From NCBI RefSeq assembly GCF_003627795.1, contig NZ_CP032685.1, positions 744,001 through 808,000 of the forward strand: a stretch of 64,000 nt of DNA, in the 5' to 3' direction. The notes below the pieces were generated by a model that did not search any database, was not told where the DNA came from, and saw only the letters and a program-made list of their open reading frames with translations. Position numbers and translations under genes: made by a program. Shown piece by piece: positions 8,770 to 16,697 of this stretch (positions are counted from its first letter, which is position 1; each line of letters starts with the position of its first letter). The stretch is from Rhizobium sp. CCGE531 (lineage in GTDB: Bacteria; Pseudomonadota; Alphaproteobacteria; Rhizobiales; Rhizobiaceae).

Positions 8770-8996
8770 CAAGAAACCTTTCGTTCAAACACGAGCGGAA
8801 TATAATGATTCGCGGCATAACGGCATGTTATTAGTTGTTACATTTTGTTTCAGGACCATGAAGGCCATGCCGAGGCGCGGAAACCTCACAAAATGCTCAA
8901 GAAACGGCGCATATCCCTCTGATAAAAACGAATTATTTTGCAGGAACGCGCGACCTTCGCCCTAACGGTTCAACGAAAATGATGGCCCGCCTCGCG
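8770..8996. other. AT-rich intergenic region
   Basis: This 227-base gap separates two minus-strand genes and is clearly richer in A/T than its surroundings (8805-8860 and 8925-8945). It probably holds the promoter for the receiver-like gene; a TATATT lies on the minus strand near 8804. I see no convincing full promoter, small gene or strong hairpin. Confidence 0.35.
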
Positions 8997-10073
8997 TCAT
9001 AGGAGCGAACAATAGCGCAGTGCGTCATAAATGGCGGCATGGATATTGCGGCTGGCGATCGCATCGCCGATGCGAATGAGATCGAAGGGGCCGCCCTCGT
9101 TCTTCAGCGGCAATGGCGCGCGATGGGCGATCAGAGCCGGGTAGTCGACAGCGCCGAGGTTGCGCGACAAGGGTTTCAGCTCGAGGTAAAGCTCGTCATT
9201 GGCGATGGTGCCGTGCTCGACGACCACTTGAGACACCCGTCGCTCCCATCGCGTCTGTTCGGAGAAATCGGATCCGAGGACCGCGATCAAGACGTTTCCG
9301 TCCCGCCGCACCGATTTTAACCGCGTATTGATCGTAACGCGGACATTCTTCTCGGCAAAGGTTTTCGCATAAGGCACATGGTTCATGCCGCCCATCTCGG
9401 GGGCGAAGAAGCGTTCCGGAGAGACAAGCTCCAACTCGGCGCCGCCGTTGGCGATGACCTCAGCGGCCGACATGCCCGGATGCCCACCATTATCGTCGTA
9501 AAGCAGAACGTTGCCCTCGGCTTTCACCGCGCCGGCCAGGATATCCCACGAAGAAATGACGAGATTGTCGCCGGCCTCGAGCTCGGGTGACTGCGCGATG
9601 CCACCCGTCGCCACGACGACGAGATCAGGCTCGAACGCCAAGATATCCCAGTCTTCCGCCGCCTTCGGGAAGGCGCGATGCGCCGGCTCGCGAATCGGCG
9701 ACGGCGCCAGCACGGGCAGCCAGTCGCCCTTGTTCCAGCCCGTGCGGCGGCCAAGATGGGTGAGCTGGATCATCACGGCGGCGCCGAACTCATGACAGTC
9801 GTCGGCAAGCTTCTTCAGTCAGGGCACGATCTCGTCGCGATAGGCATGGAGATTGTCGAAGGACGGCGGCGAATCCGGCGAGACGATTGCGGAACCCGCC
9901 GTCATGGTCAGCGCGATGCCACCCTTTGCTTTCTCGCGATGATAGAGCCTGTATCGATCCGTTGGCATGCCGCCTTCCGAATAGGCCGGTTCATGCGCCG
10001 TCGACATGATACGGTTCTTCAGCGTGAGATGCTTGAGCTGATAGGGCTGGAGCAGAGGATCGTTGGAGGTCAT
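8997..10073 (-). pseudogene. Broken NADH:flavin oxidoreductase / N-demethylase (StcD-like), nonsense plus internal deletion
   Basis: Reading from 10073, the first 84 residues are a normal Old-Yellow-Enzyme N-terminus (PLLQPYQLKHLTLKNRIMSTAHEPAYSEGG). An in-frame TGA follows at 9821-9819, where the family has Trp (IVP-W-LKKLADDCH). The same frame then continues through VMIQLTHLGRRTGW to AAEDWDI. It jumps directly into the C-terminal dinucleotide-binding part (LAFEPDLVVVATGG, then NVLLYDDNGGHPG), ending at RYCSLL. Only ~358 codons remain of the roughly 680 usual for this family, so about 320 residues are missing and the frame is kept across the junction. Such enzymes demethylate N-methylproline, stachydrine derivatives or dimethylglycine. 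The gene cannot make an intact enzyme. Confidence 0.85.
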
Positions 10074-10150
10074 GTCGCTTTCATCGCCTTTGTGAAATCG
10101 AGGCTCAAGCCGCCATCTTTGCCCAGACGGGAGCTTATGGCTATAGCCTG

Positions 10151-11059
10151 CTAGGCCGGCGCGCGAGCGCGGCGGCCATGCCGGAGATCGATAGCCGTGT
10201 GCCAGACGATCGTCGCGAAGATGATCGCGCCGCCAATGAAGGTGGCGACCGGCGGCATCTCGGAAAAGAACAACCAGACCCAGAATGGCGTCAATACGAT
10301 CTCCATCGAGCTGATGAGCGCGGCGTCGGCGGCAGGCATCTTCCTCGAACCGAAAAGGAAAAGGACGAAGGCCAGCGCGAAATTTGTCGCCCCGAAAGCG
10401 GCAAGCAAGAGCCAGTTTTGAAGATCTACCGAGCTTGCCGAGGCAAAGGGCACGAAAACGACGAATGTCAGGAGCCCGCTGACAACGCTCGACGGCAGGA
10501 TCGGAATGCTGGGGTCCATGCGCGGGATGACGATGATCAGCGCGAAGGTGACCGTCATGCCGAGTGCCAGCAGATCACCGATACCCGTGCCGCCACCGAC
10601 CGACGAGGCGACGATGACGGCAACACCGATGAGGCAGATGCCGCCGGCGATCAAGGTGCGCTTCGCCACGCGCTCCTTCAGCATGGTCCAGCTGAGAAAC
10701 GCCGCGATGAACGGCGCCGTTGCATAGATCATCGTCACATTGGCGACGGTGGTCATATACAGCGCGCCGATGAAGCAGGCCTGGCTGATCGTCTGGCAGA
10801 CCAGCATCGCCAGCCCGGCCGGATGAAAGATCGATGCCCATTGCCGCCTTGAAAACCCACCTTCGAGGAAAAAGCTGGGTATTAGCAGGAAGAGGCCGCC
10901 GAACAGCGATCGCCAGGCAATCGCCGTCCATATGTCCGTGGTCAGAAGGCGCGCGTAGATGCCGCTGCAGCTCCACGCAAGCATTGCTGTAGCCACAAGT
11001 ATGACGCCCCTCTCATAATCGCTGGCAAAAGCGGAGCGGGTCGGAAACTGGAATGTCAT
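10151..11059 (-). CDS. EamA/DMT-family exporter
   Basis: This 302-residue membrane protein has about ten hydrophobic helices in two EamA repeats (ILVATAMLAWSCSGIYARLL at the start of the first; LLALGMTVTFALIIVIPRM in the second). Such proteins export small metabolites or amino-acid-like compounds, and the substrate is not predictable. The start is placed at ATG 11059 (MTFQFPTRS); a TTG four codons upstream is weaker. It is transcribed divergently from a LysR regulator across 110 bases, the standard arrangement for an inducible exporter under LysR control. Confidence 0.88.
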   Translation of the reverse strand: MTFQFPTRSAFASDYERGVILVATAMLAWSCSGIYARLLTTDIWTAIAWRSLFGGLFLLIPSFFLEGGFSRRQWASIFHPAGLAMLVCQTISQACFIGALYMTTVANVTMIYATAPFIAAFLSWTMLKERVAKRTLIAGGICLIGVAVIVASSVGGGTGIGDLLALGMTVTFALIIVIPRMDPSIPILPSSVVSGLLTFVVFVPFASASSVDLQNWLLLAAFGATNFALAFVLFLFGSRKMPAADAALISSMEIVLTPFWVWLFFSEMPPVATFIGGAIIFATIVWHTAIDLRHGRRARAPA

Positions 11060-11105
11060 GTATGGACTCAAAGAATGAGCAGAAGGAACGCTCCCTGTGT
11101 GCGCC

Positions 11106-11167
11106 GATATTTGACATCAGGCAAACGAATAGTAGAGATAGTAGCTATCAGAAATATTTGTGACATA
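11106..11167. promoter_or_regulatory. Shared LysR/EamA promoter region with repeats
   Basis: ATATTTGACAT (around 11107-11117) recurs as ATATTTGTGACAT (around 11154-11166). A GATAG-TAG-CTATC dyad lies at 11137-11149. The repeats sit between the divergent exporter and LysR genes, as expected for LysR recognition and activation sites. No single T-N11-A box stands out beyond these. Confidence 0.4.
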
Positions 11168-11169
11168 TC

Positions 11170-12045
11170 ATGCGCGAACCCATCGAAAGCGACCTGCTGC
11201 GGACGTTTCTCGTCATCACCGAGACATCCAATTTTTCGGCGGCGGCGCAAAGGATCGGCCGCACGCAATCGGCTGTCAGTGCACAGATCAAGCGGCTCGA
11301 GGACACGATCGGCGAAACGCTGTTCGAAAGAAGCGCACGAGGGGCCGTTCTGACCCGGGCGGGCAATCAGTTGCTTCCTTACGCCCAGCGCGTGATCGAA
11401 CTCCTGAATGAAGCGGCCGCGAATATCCGCACCAAGCCGCTCGACGGACCGGTCCGGATCGGCATTCCAGAGGAGTACAGTCAGACCGTCCTGCCGGCGG
11501 CGCTCGCCGCCTTTGCTATCAGGCATCCGGCTGTCGAAGTCACCGTTTCCTGCGATTACACGGCACATAATCTGGCCGCGCTGGAAAAAGATGAGCTGGA
11601 CCTGGCCGTGGTTTTCGACTGGAATAACCAGAGCAAAGGCGAAGTTCTCTGTATAGATCCGACGGTCTGGGTGACATCGTTGGTCCATCGTGTGCACGAG
11701 GCGACGCCCCTGCCCATCGCTGTTTATCGGGATTCGACATGGTGTCGCGATTTCGCCCTGAAATCATTGGAGCAAATCGGGCAGCGTTATCGCATCGCCT
11801 TCATCGCTGATACAAGCTCCGGCTTGAAGAACGCCGTGTCCGCCGGGCTTGCCGTGACGACGCTGTCGCGCAGCAACATTCCGCATGGCTGCCGCGAACT
11901 GACAAGCGACGACGGGTTTCCGCCGGTCGATTCCTCGCGCGTCGTGCTTCGCCGCAACCCCTATCATTCGAGCGAAGCGATCCGCGAGCTGGCGGAAATG
12001 GTGCGCGAAGCTTTCCAGCCTATGTCGGCTCTGCTGCAGCCGTAG
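11170..12045 (+). CDS. LysR-family transcriptional regulator
   Basis: This 291-residue regulator has an N-terminal winged helix-turn-helix (DLLRTFLVITETSNFSAAAQRIGRTQSAVSAQIKRLE, residues ~8-45) and a periplasmic-binding-like effector domain starting near PVRIGIPEEYS (residue ~95). It probably senses the compound exported by the divergent EamA protein. The gene converges on the AraC-type gene at 12020 and overlaps its 3' end by 26 bases. Confidence 0.92.
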   Translation: MREPIESDLLRTFLVITETSNFSAAAQRIGRTQSAVSAQIKRLEDTIGETLFERSARGAVLTRAGNQLLPYAQRVIELLNEAAANIRTKPLDGPVRIGIPEEYSQTVLPAALAAFAIRHPAVEVTVSCDYTAHNLAALEKDELDLAVVFDWNNQSKGEVLCIDPTVWVTSLVHRVHEATPLPIAVYRDSTWCRDFALKSLEQIGQRYRIAFIADTSSGLKNAVSAGLAVTTLSRSNIPHGCRELTSDDGFPPVDSSRVVLRRNPYHSSEAIRELAEMVREAFQPMSALLQP

Positions 12046-13012
12046 TGCGACGGCGCAGCCTGCGGCGCGTGCCGGATGGGCTCTCGGAAAAGCTGGCGCG
12101 ATAGCTGCGCGAAAAGGCCGATGCCGAATTGAAGCCGGTGGCATCAGCAATCTCGGCAAAGGAGGCTTTCGTCTCGATGACCTTGCGCCTGGCCGCATTC
12201 AGCCTCAGCGCCAGATAATGCACATGCGGCGGTGCGCCGATGCTTTCCTGGAAGAGCGCCTGCAGATGGCGTGCGCTGACGCCGACCCGACGGGCGAGAC
12301 GCGTCAGCACCAGCGGCTGCTCGATATGGTCTTCCATCAGGCGAATGGCCTGGGCGACCCTAGGATCGCGCATGCGCAGACCGGCCGTCGATGGCGAAAG
12401 CTCCCCGGCACTCTGCGTACTCGCCGGCTCGTAGATGAACAGGCGGCTCACTTCGAGCGCCAGCGAATAGCCCTGTCGCCGCCGGATGATCTCCAGCATC
12501 AGATCGACCGTCGGCAACGAACCGGCAGTGGTGATGCGCTTGCCGTCGATCACGTAGCGATCCCGAACGGCGCGCACCTGCGGATAGGCGAGCGCAAAAT
12601 CGTCAAAATCCTCCCAGTGGACGGCGGCCGAGACATTGTCGAGCAGGCTTGCCTCGGCAAGCAGCCACGTGCCGGATTCGATGCCAGCGACCAGCGATCG
12701 ATGGCGCGCGGTTTGCGACAGTTGCATTTTCAACGCTTGGCTGGCGCTGCGCCGCCAATTGTAGCTGGCCAGCACGAATAGCGGCGCAGTATCCGAGGTC
12801 GGCCGGAAGCTGGAGAAAGCGGGCACAGGGATAAGGCTGGTCGTTTCCGCCGGTGAACCATCCGGCGTGAAGAGACGCCAGCGATAGAGCTCCGCTCCGG
12901 AAATACGATTGGCGCCGCGCAGCGGTTCGATTACCGAAGCGATCAAAATCAGGTTCGTCTCCGGAAGGATCAGCAGGTCGATGTCGAGCGTCTCATCGGC
13001 TGATGTCGGCAT
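12020..13012 (-). CDS. cdhR: GlxA/AraC-type regulator of carnitine catabolism (CdhR-like)
   Basis: This 330-residue protein has an N-terminal DJ-1/PfpI-like amidase-fold sensor (LDIDLLILPETNLILIASVIEPLRGANR). The C-terminal AraC helix-turn-helix domain starts near DPRVAQAIRLMEDHIEQPL and includes LARRVGVSARHLQALFQESIG. ATG 13012 is chosen because AGGGA lies eight bases upstream and the sensor domain begins there. It is divergent from the carnitine operon at 13120, matching CdhR of Pseudomonas, which activates carnitine dehydrogenase genes. The symbol is by analogy. Its 3' end overlaps the LysR gene. Confidence 0.78.
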   Translation of the reverse strand: MPTSADETLDIDLLILPETNLILIASVIEPLRGANRISGAELYRWRLFTPDGSPAETTSLIPVPAFSSFRPTSDTAPLFVLASYNWRRSASQALKMQLSQTARHRSLVAGIESGTWLLAEASLLDNVSAAVHWEDFDDFALAYPQVRAVRDRYVIDGKRITTAGSLPTVDLMLEIIRRRQGYSLALEVSRLFIYEPASTQSAGELSPSTAGLRMRDPRVAQAIRLMEDHIEQPLVLTRLARRVGVSARHLQALFQESIGAPPHVHYLALRLNAARRKVIETKASFAEIADATGFNSASAFSRSYRASFSESPSGTRRRLRRRTTAAAEPT

Positions 13013-13042
13013 TTGCGCATTCCCTGGGTCTTTCCGAAACTG

Positions 13043-13060
13043 TATCGAATAGTTCCGATA
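13043..13060. promoter_or_regulatory. Imperfect palindrome between regulator and carnitine operon
   Basis: TATCGAATAGTTCCGATA has TATCG/CGATA arms. A further TTCCGAAAC copy lies ten bases upstream at 13033-13041, giving TCCGA/TCGAA-like units about one helical turn apart. It is placed between the divergent starts (13012 and 13120), so it is a candidate site for the AraC-type regulator. Confidence 0.4.
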
Positions 13061-13119
13061 ATGCAAAGCATGAAGGCGTCTCATGGCTCGTAATGTCCTC
13101 AATACGAGGGAGAACAAAA

Positions 13120-14022
13120 ATGCCTCTTGCGATGAGCCGCGATGTCTTCATCACCTGTGCCGTGACCGGCGCCGGCGATACGGTTTCGAAATCCAGCCAT
13201 GTTCCGATCACTCCCAAACAGATCGCGGATTCCGCGATCGACGCCGCCAAGGCTGGGGCGGCAGTGGTTCACTGCCATGTCCGCGATCCGGAAACAGGGG
13301 CCGCCAGCCGCCGCAACGATCTCTACAAGGAGGTCACTGACCGCATCCGCTCGGCAGATGTCGACGTCGTGCTGAACCTGACCGCCGGCATGGGCGGGGA
13401 CTTGATTTTCGGCGATGTCGAAAGCCCCCTGCCTTTGAACCCAAAGGGCACCGACATGGCCGGCGCCACCGAGCGCATCAGCCACGTTGCCGAATGCCTG
13501 CCCGAGATCTGCACGCTCGATTGCGGCACGATGAACTTCAGTCTCGGCGACTATGTCATGACCAATACGCCCTCGATGCTGAGGGCCATGGCAAAGAAGA
13601 TGACCGACCTCGGCGTCCGCCCCGAGATCGAGGCCTTCGATACCGGTCATCTCTGGTTTGCCAAGCAGCTTGCCGAGGAGGGCCTGATTGAGGACCCGGT
13701 CCTCATCCAGCTCTGCATGGGCATCCCCTGGGGGGCGCCCGACGACCTCAACACCTTCATGGCGATGGTCAATAACGTTCCCAAAAGCTGGACCTTCTCG
13801 GCCTTTTCCATCGGGCGCAGCGCCATGGCCTATCCGGCGGCCGCGATCCTTGCCGGCGGCAATGTCCGTGTCGGGTTGGAAGACAATCTCTACGCTGGAA
13901 AGGGCGTGCTCGCGACCAACGCGCAGCTCGTCGAAAAGGCGGTGCAGGTGGTCGAAGGCATGGGCGCGCGCGTCATCGGCCCCGAGGATGTTCGCAAGAA
14001 GCTGAAACTGACGAAGCGCTGA
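13120..14022 (+). CDS. cdhC: BKACE-family 3-dehydrocarnitine cleavage enzyme
   Basis: This 300-residue beta-keto acid cleavage enzyme (DUF849) condenses acetyl-CoA with a beta-keto acid, giving acetoacetate and a new acyl-CoA. With dehydrocarnitine the product is betainyl-CoA. The Zn-binding HCHVRDP motif is at residues ~47-53. LNLTAGMGGD and CTLDCGTMNF follow in the usual order. ATG 13120 has GAGGGAG seven bases upstream; another ATG four codons later is less likely. It is the first gene of the operon and lies eight bases before the dehydrogenase-thioesterase fusion, whose two activities precede and follow this step. Confidence 0.88.
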   Translation: MPLAMSRDVFITCAVTGAGDTVSKSSHVPITPKQIADSAIDAAKAGAAVVHCHVRDPETGAASRRNDLYKEVTDRIRSADVDVVLNLTAGMGGDLIFGDVESPLPLNPKGTDMAGATERISHVAECLPEICTLDCGTMNFSLGDYVMTNTPSMLRAMAKKMTDLGVRPEIEAFDTGHLWFAKQLAEEGLIEDPVLIQLCMGIPWGAPDDLNTFMAMVNNVPKSWTFSAFSIGRSAMAYPAAAILAGGNVRVGLEDNLYAGKGVLATNAQLVEKAVQVVEGMGARVIGPEDVRKKLKLTKR

Positions 14023-14029
14023 GGCGACG

Positions 14030-15520
14030 ATGACCAAGATCAACAAGGCGGCCTGCATCGGCGGCGGCGTCATCGGCGGCGGATGGATCGCTCGCTTCCT
14101 GCTGGCGGGTATCGATGTCGATGTCTACGACCCGCATCCGGAAGCAAAACGCATCGTTGGCGAAGTTTTGGCGAATGCCGAAAAAGCTTATGCGATGCTC
14201 ACCGGCGCACCGCTTCCGCCGCGCGGAAAGCTGACATTCAGGGATACGCTGGAAGCGGCGGTCGGCGATGCCGACTGGATCCAGGAAAGCGTGCCCGAGC
14301 GGCTGGATCTCAAGCGCAACGTGTTGACGCAGATCGACGCGGTTGCACGGCCGGATGCCCTCATCGGCTCATCGACTTCGGGGCTGCTGCCGACGGACCT
14401 GCAACGCGACATGCGCCATCCCGAGCGCCTTTTCGTCGCTCATCCCTATAATCCGGTCTATCTCCTGCCGCTCGTCGAGATCGTCGGCGGCGAAAAGACC
14501 AGCACTGCCACGATCAAGGCGGCGATGGAGCGCCTACCACCCATCGGCATGAAGGGCGTGCATATCGCCAAGGAGATCGAGGCTTTTGTCGGCGACCGCC
14601 TGCTGGAAGCGCTCTGGCGCGAGGCGTTATGGCTGATCAAGGACGATATCTGCACCGTCGAGACGCTTGACGATGTCATCCGTTATTCCTTCGGCCTGCG
14701 CTGGGCGCAGATGGGCCTGTTCCAGACCTATCGCATCGCCGGCGGCGAAGCCGGCATGCGTCACTTCCTGGCGCAGTTCGGCCCTGCCCTGCAATGGAAC
14801 TGGACCAAGCTGATGGACGTCGTCGATCTCGACGATGCCCTCGTCGAAAAAATCGGCCAGCAGTCCGACGAACAGGCCGATGGCCTGTCGATCCGCGAAC
14901 TCGAGCGTATCCGCGACGAAAACCTCGTCGGTATCCTTCAGAGCCTGAAGGGAAGCCATGGCGGCAAAGGCTGGGGCGCCGGCAAGTTGCTGAAGGATTT
15001 TGAGCAGCAGCTTTGGGCGACGGGTGGCGGCGAAAAAGAGGGGCTGGACGCGACAAAACCGCTGCGCCTGATCGACACGAAGGTCAGCCCGGCATGGGTC
15101 GACTATAACGGCCATATGACCGAACATCGCTACCTGCAGGTGTTCGGCGACACGTCCGACGCGCTGCTGCGCCTGATCGGCGTCGATCTCGATTATGTCG
15201 AGCGCGGCCGCAGCTACTATACGGTGGAGACCCATATCCGCCATCTCGGCGAAGCCAAGCTCGGCCAGGCTATTCATTCGACCTGCCAGATCCTCGCATC
15301 CGACGAAAAGCGGCTGCACGTCTTCCATGTGCTGCATGATAATGCGAGCGGCGATGTGATCGCCACCGTCGAGCAGATGTTGCTGCATGTGGATGCCAAG
15401 GCAGGCAAGGCCGTCGCCGCACCGGAGGAGGTGCTAGCGAGATTAAGGCCGATCGCCGAAGCCCATGCAGCCTTGCCAGTGCCGGAGGGAGCCGGCCGTC
15501 ATGTGGGACAAAAACGCTAG
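14030..15520 (+). CDS. L-carnitine 3-dehydrogenase fused to betainyl-CoA thioesterase
   Basis: This 496-residue fusion has a 3-hydroxyacyl-CoA-dehydrogenase-type NAD domain at residues ~1-320 (GGGVIGGGWIARFLLAG; SSTSGLLPTD; HPYNPVYLLPLVEIVGG). A hotdog thioesterase domain follows from ~345 (WVDYNGHMTEHRYLQVFGD). The first half oxidises L-carnitine to 3-dehydrocarnitine with NAD. The second hydrolyses glycine-betainyl-CoA made by the BKACE enzyme. In Pseudomonas these are separate genes (cdhA, cdhB); the fused form is known in rhizobia. A low-complexity linker (GGEKEGLDATKP) separates the domains. Confidence 0.9.
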   Translation: MTKINKAACIGGGVIGGGWIARFLLAGIDVDVYDPHPEAKRIVGEVLANAEKAYAMLTGAPLPPRGKLTFRDTLEAAVGDADWIQESVPERLDLKRNVLTQIDAVARPDALIGSSTSGLLPTDLQRDMRHPERLFVAHPYNPVYLLPLVEIVGGEKTSTATIKAAMERLPPIGMKGVHIAKEIEAFVGDRLLEALWREALWLIKDDICTVETLDDVIRYSFGLRWAQMGLFQTYRIAGGEAGMRHFLAQFGPALQWNWTKLMDVVDLDDALVEKIGQQSDEQADGLSIRELERIRDENLVGILQSLKGSHGGKGWGAGKLLKDFEQQLWATGGGEKEGLDATKPLRLIDTKVSPAWVDYNGHMTEHRYLQVFGDTSDALLRLIGVDLDYVERGRSYYTVETHIRHLGEAKLGQAIHSTCQILASDEKRLHVFHVLHDNASGDVIATVEQMLLHVDAKAGKAVAAPEEVLARLRPIAEAHAALPVPEGAGRHVGQKR

Positions 15521-15532
15521 GAGGAAGCGATC

Positions 15533-16693
15533 GTGAATTTCGGACTCAGCGAAGAACAGGAGATGATCGTCAAGACGGTCAGGGACTTCGTGGAGACGGA
15601 GATCTATCCGCACGAGAACGAGGTCGAGCGCACCGGCATCGTCCCACCGGATATCGGAGACGAGATCCGGCGCAAATGCATCGAGCTCGGCTTCTATGCC
15701 TGTAATTTCCCCGAGGAAATCGGCGGCGCCGGGCTCGATCATGTCACCTTCACGCTCGTTGAACGTGAGCTCGGTCGCGGCTCGATGGGGCTGACGGTTT
15801 TCTTCGGCCGTCCTTCCGGCATCCTGATGGCCTGCGAGGGCGAACAGCGCGAGCGCTATCTCCTGCCGGCCGTGCGCGGCGAAAAGGTCGATGCGCTCGC
15901 CATTACCGAGCCGGATGCCGGCTCCGACATGCGCGGCATGAAATGCGCGGCGCGGCAGGATGGCGATGATTTCATCCTGAATGGCACGAAGCATTTCATC
16001 TCGCACGCCGATGTCGCCGATTTCGTCATTGTCTTTGCAGCAACCGGCGAAGAGGACACCCACCGGGGCGTCAAGAAGAAGATCACCGCCTTCCTGGTCG
16101 ATCGCGGCACGCCGGGATTCGAGATCCTTAGGGGTTATGACTCGGTTTCCCATCGCGGCTATCACAATTCCATCCTGAGCTTTACCGACTGCCGCTTGCC
16201 GAAGTCGCAGGTGCTCGGCGAGGTGCATCGCGGCTTCGATCTTGCCAATCAGTGGCTCTACGGGACGCGTCTGACGGTGGCTGCCACCTGCGTCGGGCGG
16301 GCTCGCCGTGTCTTCGATCTCGCCCTGCCCTACGCCGCCGAGCGCAAGCAATTCGGCAAGCCGATCGGCGCCAATCAGGGCGTCTCCTTCAAGCTTGCCG
16401 ACATGATCACCGAGATCGACGCCGCAGACCTCCTGACGCTGTCTGCCGCCTGGAAGCTCGACGCCGGCATCCCGGCCAATCGCGAGATCGCCTCGGCCAA
16501 GCTCTACGCCTCGGAAATGCTTGCCCGCGTCACCGACGAGGCGATCCAGATCTTTGGCGGCATGGGGCTGATGGACGACCTGCCGCTTGCCCGCTTCTGG
16601 CGCGACGCTCGCGTCGAGCGCATATGGGACGGCACTTCGGAAATCCAGCGGCATATCATCAGCCGCGACCTGCTTCGGCCGTTCGGAGCATGA
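15533..16693 (+). CDS. Acyl-CoA dehydrogenase, probably gamma-butyrobetainyl-CoA dehydrogenase
   Basis: This 386-residue FAD enzyme has the usual three parts: an N-terminal helical domain, a beta domain with ALAITEPDAGSDMRGM and GTKHFISHADVADF, and a C-terminal helical domain with ERKQFGKPI and QIFGGMGLMDDLP. It starts at GTG 15533 behind GGAGGAAG. In its place between carnitine dehydrogenase and CaiD genes it would make crotonobetainyl-CoA from gamma-butyrobetainyl-CoA; a CaiA-like reductase role is the alternative. At the position of the usual catalytic Glu (motif YEGT) this protein has WDGT with D366, which is unusual. The substrate is inferred from context. Confidence 0.85.
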   Translation: MNFGLSEEQEMIVKTVRDFVETEIYPHENEVERTGIVPPDIGDEIRRKCIELGFYACNFPEEIGGAGLDHVTFTLVERELGRGSMGLTVFFGRPSGILMACEGEQRERYLLPAVRGEKVDALAITEPDAGSDMRGMKCAARQDGDDFILNGTKHFISHADVADFVIVFAATGEEDTHRGVKKKITAFLVDRGTPGFEILRGYDSVSHRGYHNSILSFTDCRLPKSQVLGEVHRGFDLANQWLYGTRLTVAATCVGRARRVFDLALPYAAERKQFGKPIGANQGVSFKLADMITEIDAADLLTLSAAWKLDAGIPANREIASAKLYASEMLARVTDEAIQIFGGMGLMDDLPLARFWRDARVERIWDGTSEIQRHIISRDLLRPFGA

Positions 16694-16697
16694 GCCC

